Origin: Pseudorhodobacter sp. PARRP1
Lineage (GTDB): Bacteria; Pseudomonadota; Alphaproteobacteria; Rhodobacterales; Rhodobacteraceae
Assembly (NCBI GenBank): GCA_002256245.1
Contig: NKIU01000008.1
Coordinates: forward strand, 1-53,332
Reading direction: 5' to 3'
DNA length: 53,332 nucleotides
A program made the translations under genes and the position numbers. The number at the start of each line of letters is the position of its first letter. Position 1 is the first letter of the stretch. Positions 8,683 to 16,770 of the stretch are shown one piece after another. The notes beneath the pieces were generated by a model, which was not told the DNA's origin, did not search any database, and saw only the letters and a list, made by a program, of their open reading frames with translations.

Positions 8683-9096
8683 TCATGGCCGCCGCCACTT
8701 CTCCCAAGCTTCTGAACCCGCCCGACGAGCCTCGGCAACCTCCGCAAACTGCCCGGCCAAAGTGTGATCCCCGATTCGAACCGAATAGACTGCTTTGCGA
8801 GTTGCCGTATGAGTGGCGCGTTTGAAGATCGCCGCCACGGGTATCGTGGACTGTGCCTTATCGTAGGCGAAAAATTCCGCAACATCTGGATCATGTGGCT
8901 CCCACCAGAGTGGGCCGACTCTTGTCCGGTTTGAAACCTTGCGTCGTGCCAGTTCTTCTGTGAGAGCGTCTCGCAAGTGCGCAGCTTGTAGGTGCTTGGG
9001 ATCTTTGCTTAGAACCCTATTGGCGTTCACCAGCAGATCCTTGAGTTTCTTCGTTTCGGTATTTGGCAGATCACTGATAGTCTTTTCGATGTTCAT
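8683..9096 (-). CDS. Unknown 137-aa protein next to methyltransferase/helicase remnants
   Basis: The protein begins MNIEKTISDLPNTETKKL and has a helical N-terminal half (residues 1-50) followed by a compact C-terminal part with VGPLWWEPHDPDVAEFFAYD and EVAEARRAGSEAWEKW. I do not recognise the family. The ATG at 9096 lies 4 bases after the TGA of the truncated helicase gene, so it was once the next gene in that operon; an ATG at 9120 would overlap the helicase and is less likely. Its intact frame contrasts with the two truncated genes upstream. It may be an accessory protein of the original restriction or defence locus. Confidence 0.6.
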   Translation of the reverse strand: MNIEKTISDLPNTETKKLKDLLVNANRVLSKDPKHLQAAHLRDALTEELARRKVSNRTRVGPLWWEPHDPDVAEFFAYDKAQSTIPVAAIFKRATHTATRKAVYSVRIGDHTLAGQFAEVAEARRAGSEAWEKWRRP

Positions 9097-9100
9097 CTGG

Positions 9101-9781
9101 TCACCAATCTGACAGGCCACAAAGAGTATTCACCAGCCGCATTTGTGCGATAGTCTCGCATTTCGCCTCACGCAGGCGCGGTGCGCCGAACACCAGCGAA
9201 AGACCCTTGGCGCGCGAAACTGCCACGTTGATCCGGTTGAGCGAAAACAGAAACTCCATCCCTCGCGACGTTTCCTCGGCCGAGGACGCGGTCATCGAGA
9301 CGAGGCAGACCGGCGCCTCTTGCCCCTGGAACTTGTCTACTGTGCCGACGCGAATGCCATCGGGCAGCGCATCACGGAGGGCATTCACTTGAGCATTGTA
9401 TGGGGCGACGACGATGATGTCCGTCTGGCGCATCGGACGGCTTGAGCCATCCTTCTCGGTCCAGGTGCCCCGCAGCAGTTCAGACGTCGCGGCCTGAATG
9501 GCGGCCACCTCTTCGGAAGCAATCTGAGCATTGCCTTCGTGCGAAACTGGCACCCAGAATGCTCCGGCCTCGGGAAATGGTGCGCCAGTGACGCTTTGGC
9601 GAACGGTGTCGGGGTGGCTGGTGAGCCGCCCTTCATAGACTTGATCTGAAATGAAGCGGCAGACATCTGGGTGCATGCGCCGTGATATCGGCAGGAAGAT
9701 TCCGCGATCAGGTGGCACGGTCGCATGTTCACCCAGCATCCAGTCAAGGCAGGAAAGGTTCGCAGGCTCGGGATGCGCGCC
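9101..9781 (-). pseudogene. C-terminal remnant of a DNA2/NAM7-like SF1 helicase
   Basis: About 227 codons remain, containing the C-terminal helicase half: SRRMHPDVCRFISDQVYEGR, IIVVAPYNAQVNALRD (motif IV/V region), VGTVDKFQGQEAPVCLVSMT and LFSLNRINVAVSRAKG (motif VI). This is the pattern of TM0106-type RecB-nuclease/DNA2-like helicases. The frame is open upstream of the first ATG (9739) to a TAA at 9782-9784, reading GAHPEPANLSCLDW, still good helicase sequence, so the gene was cut there. The Walker A half and any nuclease domain are missing. The fragment cannot be an active helicase. Confidence 0.8.
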
Positions 9782-10271
9782 TTACAAATAAAGAGTTCCG
9801 CACATCTGCCGCGCCGCCAGCATTCCTATGCGACGAAAACCCTTGGCATGGTGCGCATCCGATAAGGACAAGCGGAGCATCGGGCGCCCTCCGCGACGCG
9901 TTCACCATCCGCACCAAGGCATCTTGGTTGTGTGAATGTGCATGAAGGTCGTCATTCAAGGGCTTAAGGCCCAAGTTCATCTCATATGTCTTCATCGCAA
10001 CTGCGTCGATATCAATTGCCATCGCAAGTCGATACGCAGGCAGAAGGGTGTTCGCGGCAAGAAAACCTGCAGACATTCCACCGCAGCCCGAAAACATATC
10101 GACAACGTCCACGGGACCAAGGGGAGACGAGCGAACTTCTTCCCATTTCGTATCCAGGGACAGTGCAAGCTCAATGCCGGCTTCGCGCACCGTGTTACGG
10201 CTGCGAGCAAAGCGCCCCAGTTCCGCCAGCATCGCCACGGGCTCTTTCGTCCCGCTTCTGCGATCTATCAT
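9744..10271 (-). pseudogene. N-terminal remnant of a C5 cytosine DNA methyltransferase
   Basis: The protein shows motif I DMFSGCGGMSAGF, the motif II/III region IDIDAVAMKTYEMN, and the catalytic motif IV GCAPCQGFSSHRN. It then breaks after RNSLFV, where a complete enzyme would continue to the ENV motif, the target recognition domain and motifs IX-X. The reading frame runs into helicase DNA and stops at 9744. The ATG at 10271 overlaps the stop of a 40-codon upstream frame; a GTG at 10328 is an alternative start. The catalytic Cys is present, but without the later motifs methylation is not expected. Confidence 0.85.
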
Positions 10272-10390
10272 CGCCTCAGTTCCTTCAGACTCGCGCACAA
10301 GATGCCCCACACTTCCAAACCGACCCACAGGCGCGGCAAAGTCGGCACACCTCGTGCTTCCATTGACCTGTCCAATATATGTTGTACCAT

Positions 10391-11116
10391 ATCATCCCTT
10401 CGTCCCCCGTCCATAGTAGTTCGCACCTGCCAACGCATACGCTGGTGATGTTCTATCGCTTCCTGCCTCGTTAGTGGCGAAGACGGTCAAGGCATAGGTC
10501 TCGCTCGAAGTGCAAGGTCGTTCACGTTAGTAGTCGGCTGAGTCTGGGTCGGTCGTCCCAAGTTGGAGGCGTTCGAGCCTCCGGCAAGCAAGGTTCCGGC
10601 CAATTCACCGAAAATGTGCCGCTCTCACTACACCCTCAGGAACAGGGCGGAACGCGCCGAACCCGTCGGAATTCGCGCTCAGGCTAATCGTAATTGTGTG
10701 GGTTGTTTCCGACCCTCTGAGGACCTTTTGGATCGCTAGTCTCGTGCTCAACTGCCAAGACTTGGGCAGGACGCAGCCAGGCAAGTTGACTGTATCACAC
10801 AGAGGCCAAGGGCGATTGCATGTGCAACCGGTGCGTCCCTAGATCGAATTTTTAGTTACGCATCAGTACCATCTGATGTGTGTCCCAGACGGTGAACTCA
10901 ACGATCAAAAAATACAGAATACGATTTAATATCAGTATCTTGAACGAATTTCACCAAAACGTTTCAGTCATTAGGTCCAGAGAATATCGGCCGTGAGAGA
11001 CGCTTTCCGGCCATTCTGGAGGCCGGGCCGGTGCTCAGCCCCTCCCGCATAACCCTTGAAAACAACGGAAAAATCCGGCCACGGTCGGATCGGGAGAAAA
11101 CTTTCGCGGGGGCAAG
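10391..11116. other. Gene-free spacer between island remnants and tRNA-Ser
   Basis: No supportable gene in about 720 bases. A perfect 6-bp stem hairpin (GGAGGC-loop-GCCTCC) lies at 10565-10582, and the stretch 10840-10965 is notably AT-rich. This is the zone where an integrated element would have its attachment site next to the tRNA 3' end. I saw no second copy of the tRNA tail on the left and no integrase. Confidence 0.4.
11069..11090 (-). terminator. Probable terminator of tRNA-Ser
   Basis: On the minus strand, downstream of the tRNA, ATCCG and CGGAT can pair around an 8-base loop and are followed by a T run. It sits about 27 bases after the CCA end. Confidence 0.55.
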
Positions 11117-11206
11117 TGGCGGAAGCGGTGGGATTCGAACCCACGGTAGGGTTCCCCCTACGCTCAGTTAGCAACCGAGTGCTTTCGGCCTCTCAGCCAC
11201 GCTTCC
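11117..11206 (-). tRNA. tRNA-Ser (anticodon GCU)
   Basis: A 90-nt gene including an encoded CCA (11117-11119). The acceptor stem GGAAGCG pairs with CGCTTCC, with G as discriminator. The anticodon loop is TTGCTAA, giving GCU. A long variable arm (GTAGGG...CCCTAC) marks it as a class II tRNA, and the T-arm GGGTTCGAATCCC is standard. The defence-type island begins on its 3' side, a classic integration point for integrase-borne islands. Confidence 0.97.
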
Positions 11207-11263
11207 GACGGGGTGTATTTAGCCGGGCAGGGGGGCGGGGGCAAGAGGGAAAGCGGGGGGTAG

Positions 11264-13432
11264 TTGCAACATCCGCAACGCAACCCTAACCTGTCGCCGA
11301 TTGTAAAAGGTGCGCGTAATGGCTATTCGAGAACCCAGCTTGGCAGTGTGGCAGAACTTGCCCGCCGAATGAAGCTCTCGCGCAACCCAAACGGTCTTGC
11401 CAAGATCACCTTTCTAATAGGTGCTGGCTGTTCGGTATCGGCCGGCATTCCCACCGTACCCACCATCGCCAAGGCCGAGGTTTGCAAGCTTTACGCCAAA
11501 CTCTTGGGTGAATCCACCGATGACCACATCAAAGCCCTGATCGCAGTGGGCAAGCAGAAATTTCTCGCGGGCCATCTCAGCATAGCACAGAATACGCCCG
11601 ATCAACTCGATTGGGGCCAGATTTACGACACCCTTTTTGCCGAGGTTCACACCTCGCCGCCCGAGGTCAGCCGCCTGTTCAAAGAGACGATCAAAGCGGC
11701 CGATGCCAAGATCAACTGGGCGCATCTGGCCTTAGGCGAACTGGCACGCGAAAACTGGATATCCACCACGATTACCACCAATTTCGATCTTCTGGCGCTG
11801 GAAGGTTATGCGCGCGCAGGCGTGATCCCGGTTGTGTCTGACGGTATCGAATCGCTGGATCGGATGGACCCAAATCCGGTTCATCCACAACTTTTGCAGA
11901 TCAACGGCTCGATCCACAGCTATCGCTTGCGCAATGGCACCGTAGACCTGGATAGGGTCAGTGCCAGCAGTGAGGCAATCACCTGCTTTCGCAATCTGTT
12001 TCAAGCCAGCGATCTGATGGTGATCGTGGGATATGATGGGCGCGAGCCGCAGATCATGACCCTGCTCACCGATGCGGCCCGCACCTATCAGGACAAACAT
12101 ATCTTCTGGTGCCTCTACAGCAACAACCCTGCGGACCTCAGCGATAATGCCACAGAGTTTCTGTCCCACAGCCGCAACGCCCGCCTGATTTTGGGGCAGG
12201 ATGCTGATGTGTTCTTCCACAGCCTTTGTAACGAACTTGATGTGGGCGCACCCGTCGCCCTGCGCGATCCACTGGCGTTCTGGCAGGCACGATTGGGCGG
12301 TATCTATGCCGCAGACCGCCCCGAGCACGCGGCAATTCAGGCCGAACTGGCGGCTGTGCGTGCGCGGGTCACTCAGTTGCAAAATGGCACACCGGCACCC
12401 TCGACAAAACCTGTGAAGCCCCGCCACAAACCCGGCGGGGCAAAGGGCATCCCTACAGTCATCGCACAACAGATTTTGACTGATCTGGCTGATCAATTTG
12501 GCGACGGAACCGAGGCCCAGTTCACCGCGCTGATGCAGATCCAAGATGAATTTTACGATCTTGGCTATGATCAAGGCAACAGTCACGATCTGGAGGTCAG
12601 CCTAGCCTTGGCAGAAGAGGCGCATGCTTTGGCGCAGACAGAGGATCAGCACGGTCTGGCCCTGCATCGTAAAGGGCTGGCGTTGAGAATCCTTGGCGAA
12701 AGGCAGCGCGATAGCTCAAGGCTGACCGCAGCCGTTGATGCTTACACCAAAGCGCTGCAGTATCGAGGCCGTACCCGGGTGCCGCTGGACTGGGCTGCGA
12801 GTCAAAATAGCCTTGGAGTCGCTTTAACGCAACTCTCAGAGGTCGAATCTGATCCAATCCGAATGCAGACCGCCTTAGATGTCTTGCGTCAATCATTGGA
12901 AGAACGCAGCCGCAACCGCGTACCACTGGATTGGGCGGGAACGCAAAACGCTATTGGCAATGTCCTCAACGCGCTTGGGCATCTTAACGATGATCCTGCC
13001 CTGTTTCACGCCGCGATTGACGCCTATTCTGAAGCGCAGAAAGAATACACCCGCGACCGCGCACCACTTAAATGGGCAATGACCCAGAACAACATAGGCG
13101 GTGTCCTCGACACGCTTGGCCGACGCGACGGTGACCTCGCACGATTGCAAGCCGCAATCGAGGCATTATCCGAAGCATTAAAGGAATTCACCCGCGACCG
13201 AGTGCCGCTTGATTGGGCGATTAGCTCTGGCAACCAAGGCATGACGATATGCAACTTGGCTGATCTGACAGATGACCTTGCTCTTGCCAGAACGGCGCTC
13301 AACCAACTGATCGCGGCAGAGGCTCAGACCCGTGTAGGTGGGCATATTTCCCATGCAGACTTCTGCGCCGCCCAAATCACCCGGGCCAATGCACTGATCG
13401 AACGGCTTTCCAAAGATCCCGAAGTGCAGTGA
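11264..13432 (+). CDS. SIR2-domain protein with C-terminal TPR-like repeats; probable NAD-targeting defence protein
   Basis: A protein of up to 722 aa. Residues 47-330 form a SIR2-like domain with the NAD-binding loop FLIGAGCSVSAGIPT (50-64), TTITTNFD (168-175) and a second Rossmann segment DLMVIVGYDGREP near 265. Where SIR2 proteins usually carry the catalytic His (HGS), this one has INGSIHS (213-219), that is Asn with a His four residues later. From about residue 420 there are helical repeats of roughly 50 aa with the recurring core PLDWAxTQN, about four units, as in tetratricopeptide sensor arrays. SIR2 fused to a repeat sensor is a common layout for abortive-infection NADases (ThsA, DSR families). 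The start is uncertain: ATG 11264, GTG 11348 or ATG 11369. It appears to be a stand-alone gene. Confidence 0.8.
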   Translation: MQHPQRNPNLSPIVKGARNGYSRTQLGSVAELARRMKLSRNPNGLAKITFLIGAGCSVSAGIPTVPTIAKAEVCKLYAKLLGESTDDHIKALIAVGKQKFLAGHLSIAQNTPDQLDWGQIYDTLFAEVHTSPPEVSRLFKETIKAADAKINWAHLALGELARENWISTTITTNFDLLALEGYARAGVIPVVSDGIESLDRMDPNPVHPQLLQINGSIHSYRLRNGTVDLDRVSASSEAITCFRNLFQASDLMVIVGYDGREPQIMTLLTDAARTYQDKHIFWCLYSNNPADLSDNATEFLSHSRNARLILGQDADVFFHSLCNELDVGAPVALRDPLAFWQARLGGIYAADRPEHAAIQAELAAVRARVTQLQNGTPAPSTKPVKPRHKPGGAKGIPTVIAQQILTDLADQFGDGTEAQFTALMQIQDEFYDLGYDQGNSHDLEVSLALAEEAHALAQTEDQHGLALHRKGLALRILGERQRDSSRLTAAVDAYTKALQYRGRTRVPLDWAASQNSLGVALTQLSEVESDPIRMQTALDVLRQSLEERSRNRVPLDWAGTQNAIGNVLNALGHLNDDPALFHAAIDAYSEAQKEYTRDRAPLKWAMTQNNIGGVLDTLGRRDGDLARLQAAIEALSEALKEFTRDRVPLDWAISSGNQGMTICNLADLTDDLALARTALNQLIAAEAQTRVGGHISHADFCAAQITRANALIERLSKDPEVQ

Positions 13433-13437
13433 TCTGT

Positions 13438-13492
13438 CCCGCACTGCAATCGCCCTGAAATTCAATCTCCTGAAATTCAATCTGTAGTGCGG
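13438..13492. repeat. Hairpin enclosing a 15-bp perfect tandem repeat
   Basis: CCTGAAATTCAATCT occurs twice back to back (13454-13468 and 13469-13483). The pair is flanked by CCGCACT and AGTGCGG, which form an inverted repeat. It sits just after the SIR2 gene stop and before the convergent ychF stop, so it may act as a bidirectional terminator, although no T run is present. Confidence 0.55.
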
Positions 13493-13606
13493 AGCTTCAC
13501 TCTAGCCTCCACAGCGTACCAAAGTTGAAAAAGTCATTAACAACCCACCCATAACACATTGTTATCTATAACTCGGCCCCTCTGTCCACGCGTGGACAAC
13601 CCCGCC

Positions 13607-14704
13607 TCACCCATTAAACAAGAAGTGCAGCACATCCCCGTCTTTGACTTCGTAAGTCTTGCCCTCAACCCGGAACTTGCCAGCCTCTTTCGCGCCAGCC
13701 TCACCCTTGCCTGCGATGTAATCATCATAGGCCACCGTCTCGGCGCGGATGAAGCCCTTCTCGAAATCGCCGTGGATCACGCCTGCCGCCTGCGGCGCCA
13801 GCATACCCTTATGGATCGTCCAGGCGCGGGCCTCTTTCGGGCCGACGGTGAAATAGGTCGAAAGCCCCAGCAGTTTGTAGCCCGCGCGGATCAGACGGTC
13901 CAACCCCGCCTCGTGCAAGCCCATTTCTTCCAAGAACATCGCGGCTTCGTCGTCGGCAAGTTGAGAAATCTCCTCCTCAATCTTGGCCGAGATTACCACA
14001 GACCCCGCCCCCTGCTTGGCCGCCATTTCGGCGACGCGGGCGGATTGGCTGTTGCCTTCGGCGGCAGCGGATTCCTCGACGTTGCAGACGTAAAGCACGG
14101 GCTTGGAGGTCAGCAGTTGCAACAGCCGCCACTGGCGCTGGTCTTCCTCGGCCACCTGCAGGTTGCGCGCCGGATGCCCAGCCTCCAGCAGTTTCAACGC
14201 CGCGCGCAGCAGGCGGTCTTGGTCCAAAGTGTCCTGATCGCCGCCGCGCAGCTTTTTCGCAAGGCCGGTCAGACGGCGCTCGATGCTTTCCATATCGGCG
14301 ATCATCAACTCGGTCTCGATGGTTTCGGCATCGGCCACCGGATCAATCTTGCCCTCGACATGGGTGATATCGCCGTCTTCAAAGCAGCGCAGCACGTGCG
14401 CCACGGCATCGCATTCGCGGATATTGGCAAGGAACTGGTTGCCCAAACCCTCGCCCTTGCTGGCGCCACGCACCAAACCTGCAATGTCCACAAAGGTCAT
14501 CCGCGTGGGGATGATCTGCTTGGAGCCCGCAATCGCCGCCAACTTGTCCAGCCGCGCATCGGGCACCGCCACTTCGCCGACGTTCGGCTCGATGGTGCAG
14601 AACGGGAAATTCGCCGCCTGCGCCGCCGCGGTGCGGGTCAAAGCATTAAACAGGGTGGATTTGCCGACATTCGGCAGACCAACGATACCCATTTTGAAAC
14701 CCAT
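13607..14704 (-). CDS. ychF: Redox-regulated ATPase YchF
   Basis: A 365-aa OBG-family P-loop protein that binds ribosomes and hydrolyses ATP. Visible are GLPNVGKSTLFNALT (residues 8-22), the G3-like motif FVDIAGLVRGASKGEGLGN, and the C-terminal TGS domain ending YEVKDGDVLHFLFN. The start MGFKMGIVGLPNVGKS at 14704 matches the usual YchF N-terminus; the ATG at 14713 adds three residues. The length is typical. It is an ordinary single-copy core gene, convergent with the SIR2 gene and divergent from trpA. Confidence 0.97.
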   Translation of the reverse strand: MGFKMGIVGLPNVGKSTLFNALTRTAAAQAANFPFCTIEPNVGEVAVPDARLDKLAAIAGSKQIIPTRMTFVDIAGLVRGASKGEGLGNQFLANIRECDAVAHVLRCFEDGDITHVEGKIDPVADAETIETELMIADMESIERRLTGLAKKLRGGDQDTLDQDRLLRAALKLLEAGHPARNLQVAEEDQRQWRLLQLLTSKPVLYVCNVEESAAAEGNSQSARVAEMAAKQGAGSVVISAKIEEEISQLADDEAAMFLEEMGLHEAGLDRLIRAGYKLLGLSTYFTVGPKEARAWTIHKGMLAPQAAGVIHGDFEKGFIRAETVAYDDYIAGKGEAGAKEAGKFRVEGKTYEVKDGDVLHFLFNG

Positions 14705-14805
14705 AGCGCGCACCCCTTTGGCATGACCGCCTGCGGCATAGGCAGGAGTGGCGGTGCGGTCAAGGCTTTCGCTTGGGAAACCTGCGCGGGCTTGAGGTGT
14801 GGAAC

Positions 14806-14836
14806 CCTCCGGGGGGAGTATTTATGCCAAGATGAA
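14806..14836 (+). repeat. Dispersed short repeat (CCTCCGG...GCCAAGATGAAG type), copy 1
   Basis: Reads CCTCCGGGGGGAGTATTTA and then GCCAAGATGAAG. Near-identical units occur at 24335-24365 and 50346-50377. The motif is recognisable as a common intergenic repeat of Rhodobacteraceae genomes. Here it lies between ychF and trpA. Confidence 0.75.
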
Positions 14837-14924
14837 GCCGCAGTCTCAGGCTTTTGAAGGGGCATTGATTTTCCGGGGCTTCCCGTGCAAACCGCTAGAC
14901 AGATTTGCAGGGATGGGCCGGGAT

Positions 14925-15716
14925 ATGAGCAGAATCGACGACACTTTCGCGCGGCTGAAATCGCAGCAGAAAAAGGCCTTCGTGGCCTATATCATGGCGG
15001 GTGATCCCGATGTGGCGCGGTCGTTGGCGGTGATGAAGGGCTTGCCGGGGGCAGGGGTCGATGTGATCGAACTGGGCCTGCCGTTCACCGATCCGATGGC
15101 CGACGGCCCGACCATCCAATTGGCAGGCCAGCGCGCGCTGGAAGGCGGCATGACACTGGACCGCACCCTGCAAATGGTGCGCGATTTCCGCAGCGCGGAC
15201 AAAACCACCCCGATCGTGCTGATGGGCTACTACAACCCGATCTATTCCCGCGGCGTTGATCTGTTCCTGACCCAAGCCACCGAAGCGGGCATCGACGGGC
15301 TGATCATCGTCGATCTGCCGCCCGAGGAAGACAGCGAGCTGTGCCTGCCCGCGCAAGCGGCTGGCCTCAACTTCATCCGCCTCGCCACCCCCACCACCGA
15401 TGCCAAACGCCTGCCGAAAGTGCTGCAAAACACGTCCGGTTTCGTCTATTACGTCTCGGTCACCGGCATCACCGGGGCGGCTGCTGCACAAGCGGGCGAT
15501 GTCGGGCCGGAAGTGGCGCGGATCAAACGCTCCACCGATCTGCCGGTGATCGTGGGCTTTGGCATCAACACGCCAGACGCTGCACAAGCGATTGCAGGCG
15601 TGGCCGATGGCTGTGTGGTCGGTTCCGCCATCGTCAAGGAAATCAGCACCGGCAAACCCGTGACCGAAGTGCTGGATTTTGTAGCCAAACTCGCCGCCGG
15701 GGCACATGCGGCGTAA
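14925..15716 (+). CDS. trpA: Tryptophan synthase alpha subunit
   Basis: A 263-aa TIM barrel that cleaves indole-3-glycerol phosphate to indole and glyceraldehyde 3-phosphate and passes indole to TrpB. The catalytic Glu is in [11 protein letters not shown] (near residue 50) and the Asp in [10 protein letters not shown] (near 61). Phosphate-binding loops [10 protein letters not shown] and GFGIN follow. The ATG at 14925 ([19 protein letters not shown]) gives the standard N-terminus; upstream in-frame starts run through the dispersed repeat and are rejected. trpB is not in the window, so the pathway is split. Confidence 0.97.
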   Translation: MSRIDDTFARLKSQQKKAFVAYIMAGDPDVARSLAVMKGLPGAGVDVIELGLPFTDPMADGPTIQLAGQRALEGGMTLDRTLQMVRDFRSADKTTPIVLMGYYNPIYSRGVDLFLTQATEAGIDGLIIVDLPPEEDSELCLPAQAAGLNFIRLATPTTDAKRLPKVLQNTSGFVYYVSVTGITGAAAAQAGDVGPEVARIKRSTDLPVIVGFGINTPDAAQAIAGVADGCVVGSAIVKEISTGKPVTEVLDFVAKLAAGAHAA

Positions 15717-15755
15717 GCGCCTAAAATTTTACTAAAATTGTCATCCTCTCTGCTC

Positions 15756-15792
15756 AAATATCCCACGGGGGTTTGGGGGTGTGAAACCCCCA
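15756..15792 (-). repeat. Possible divergent copy of the dispersed short repeat
   Basis: AAATATCCCACGGGGGTTTG followed by GGGTGTGAAACCCCC has the AAATA-TCCC-CGG order of the CCTCCGG repeat in reverse orientation. It also contains its own GGGGGTGTGAAACCCCC hairpin. It lies between trpA and the TMEM175-type gene. The relationship to the other copies is tentative. Confidence 0.4.
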
Positions 15793-15840
15793 AGACGCCG
15801 CCACAGTCACCACAGTAACGTGTAAGCCACAGGTTTTCCC

Positions 15841-16413
15841 ATGCACAAAGGTCGGATTGAAGCCTTCTCGGATGGCGTGCTGGCCATCATCATCACCATC
15901 ATGGTGCTGGAACTCAAAGTCCCGCATGGCCATGATCTGGCGGCTCTGACGCCGCTTCTGCCGATCTTCCTCAGCTATGTGCTGTCCTTTGCCAATGTCG
16001 GCATCTATTGGAACAACCACCACCACATGTTCCAAGCCGTCAAACATGTCGGCGGTTGGGTGCTGTGGGCCAATCTGCACCTGCTGTTCTGGCTGTCGCT
16101 GATGCCGTTCGCCACCGGCTTCATGGGTGAGAACGGCTTCACCGCCCCCACGGTGGCGCTTTATGCGTTTGATCTGCTGATGTGCTCGGTTGCCTATGCC
16201 ATGCTGGTGCGGGCGTTGATGGCGGAACACGGTGCGGAGTCCGATTTCGCCCATGCGCTGGGATCAGATCGCAAGGGCAATCTTTCGACGCTGATGTATG
16301 TGGTGGCCATTCCGCTGGCCTTTGTGCAGCCGCTGGTGGCTTTGGCCCTGATGGCCGTGGTTGCAGCGGTCTGGATCGTGCCCGACCGGCGTTTTGCACG
16401 GATGCCGCATTAG
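15841..16413 (+). CDS. TMEM175/DUF1211-family membrane protein (probable potassium channel)
   Basis: A 190-aa integral membrane protein. It begins MHKGRIEAFSDGVLAIIITI, carrying the RxxxFSDG signature of TMEM175-family channels in the first helix. About five to six hydrophobic segments follow (near residues 10-30, 42-60, 75-95, 105-125, 150-185). Bacterial members conduct K+ as tetramers. The gene stands alone between trpA and lldD. Confidence 0.85.
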   Translation: MHKGRIEAFSDGVLAIIITIMVLELKVPHGHDLAALTPLLPIFLSYVLSFANVGIYWNNHHHMFQAVKHVGGWVLWANLHLLFWLSLMPFATGFMGENGFTAPTVALYAFDLLMCSVAYAMLVRALMAEHGAESDFAHALGSDRKGNLSTLMYVVAIPLAFVQPLVALALMAVVAAVWIVPDRRFARMPH

Positions 16414-16770
16414 GGCTGGATCGACATGCAGACCTGTGCGCCCCGATATCTGCGGGCGGAAACAGGAAACGCACCGCGTTTCCCCGCCTGCGTGTGCGGT
16501 TTCACCCTGTCGTCGGTTCCACGATAAACCCGATGAGGCCAGCGCCCGACCCGGCGGGCGAGAAGCGCCCGCCATGGGCGGGTCGGGCGCTGGCCGGGCC
16601 TTTGGGGCCCGGCGGTTTCATCGGCACCTGCACCGCATAGCGAAGGCGATGGCCTTCGCCACGCACGCAACCCAACCGCCATCCCCCGCCGCATCGGCGC
16701 AGATTGGCATTGCGTGTAACCCCTGAAATTGGTAACCAACCATGACCAATTTCAACACAAAGGCCTTGCC
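16414..16770. other. Spacer holding a long repeat
   Basis: No gene. Most of it is copy 1 of the 212-bp repeat (16450-16661). The remaining 110 bases lead into lldD and contain GGTAACCAACCATGACC but no clear operator. Confidence 0.5.
16450..16661 (+). repeat. 212-bp interspersed repeat, copy 1
   Basis: It matches 20252-20463 over its whole length with the same total length; by eye about four bases in five are identical. It contains strong nested hairpins: GGCGGGCG...CGCCCGCC, GGGCGCTGGCC and GGGCCTTTGGGGCCC. The two copies lie in the same orientation, each in a gene-free spacer. Confidence 0.8.

Noticed and set aside
10268-10390. 40-codon frame ending on the methyltransferase start (ATGA overlap)
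   Set aside because: The overlap is suggestive, but the ribosome site is weak and the peptide has no recognisable character; kept only as a note for start choice.
1-11116. Prophage
   Set aside because: No capsid, portal, terminase, lysis or integrase genes are visible; content is helicases, ATPases and restriction remnants.
13559-14857. Long open frame opposite ychF (432 codons)
   Set aside because: Antisense shadow of a well-recognised gene in GC-rich DNA; its product is His/Gln/Arg-rich with no family character.
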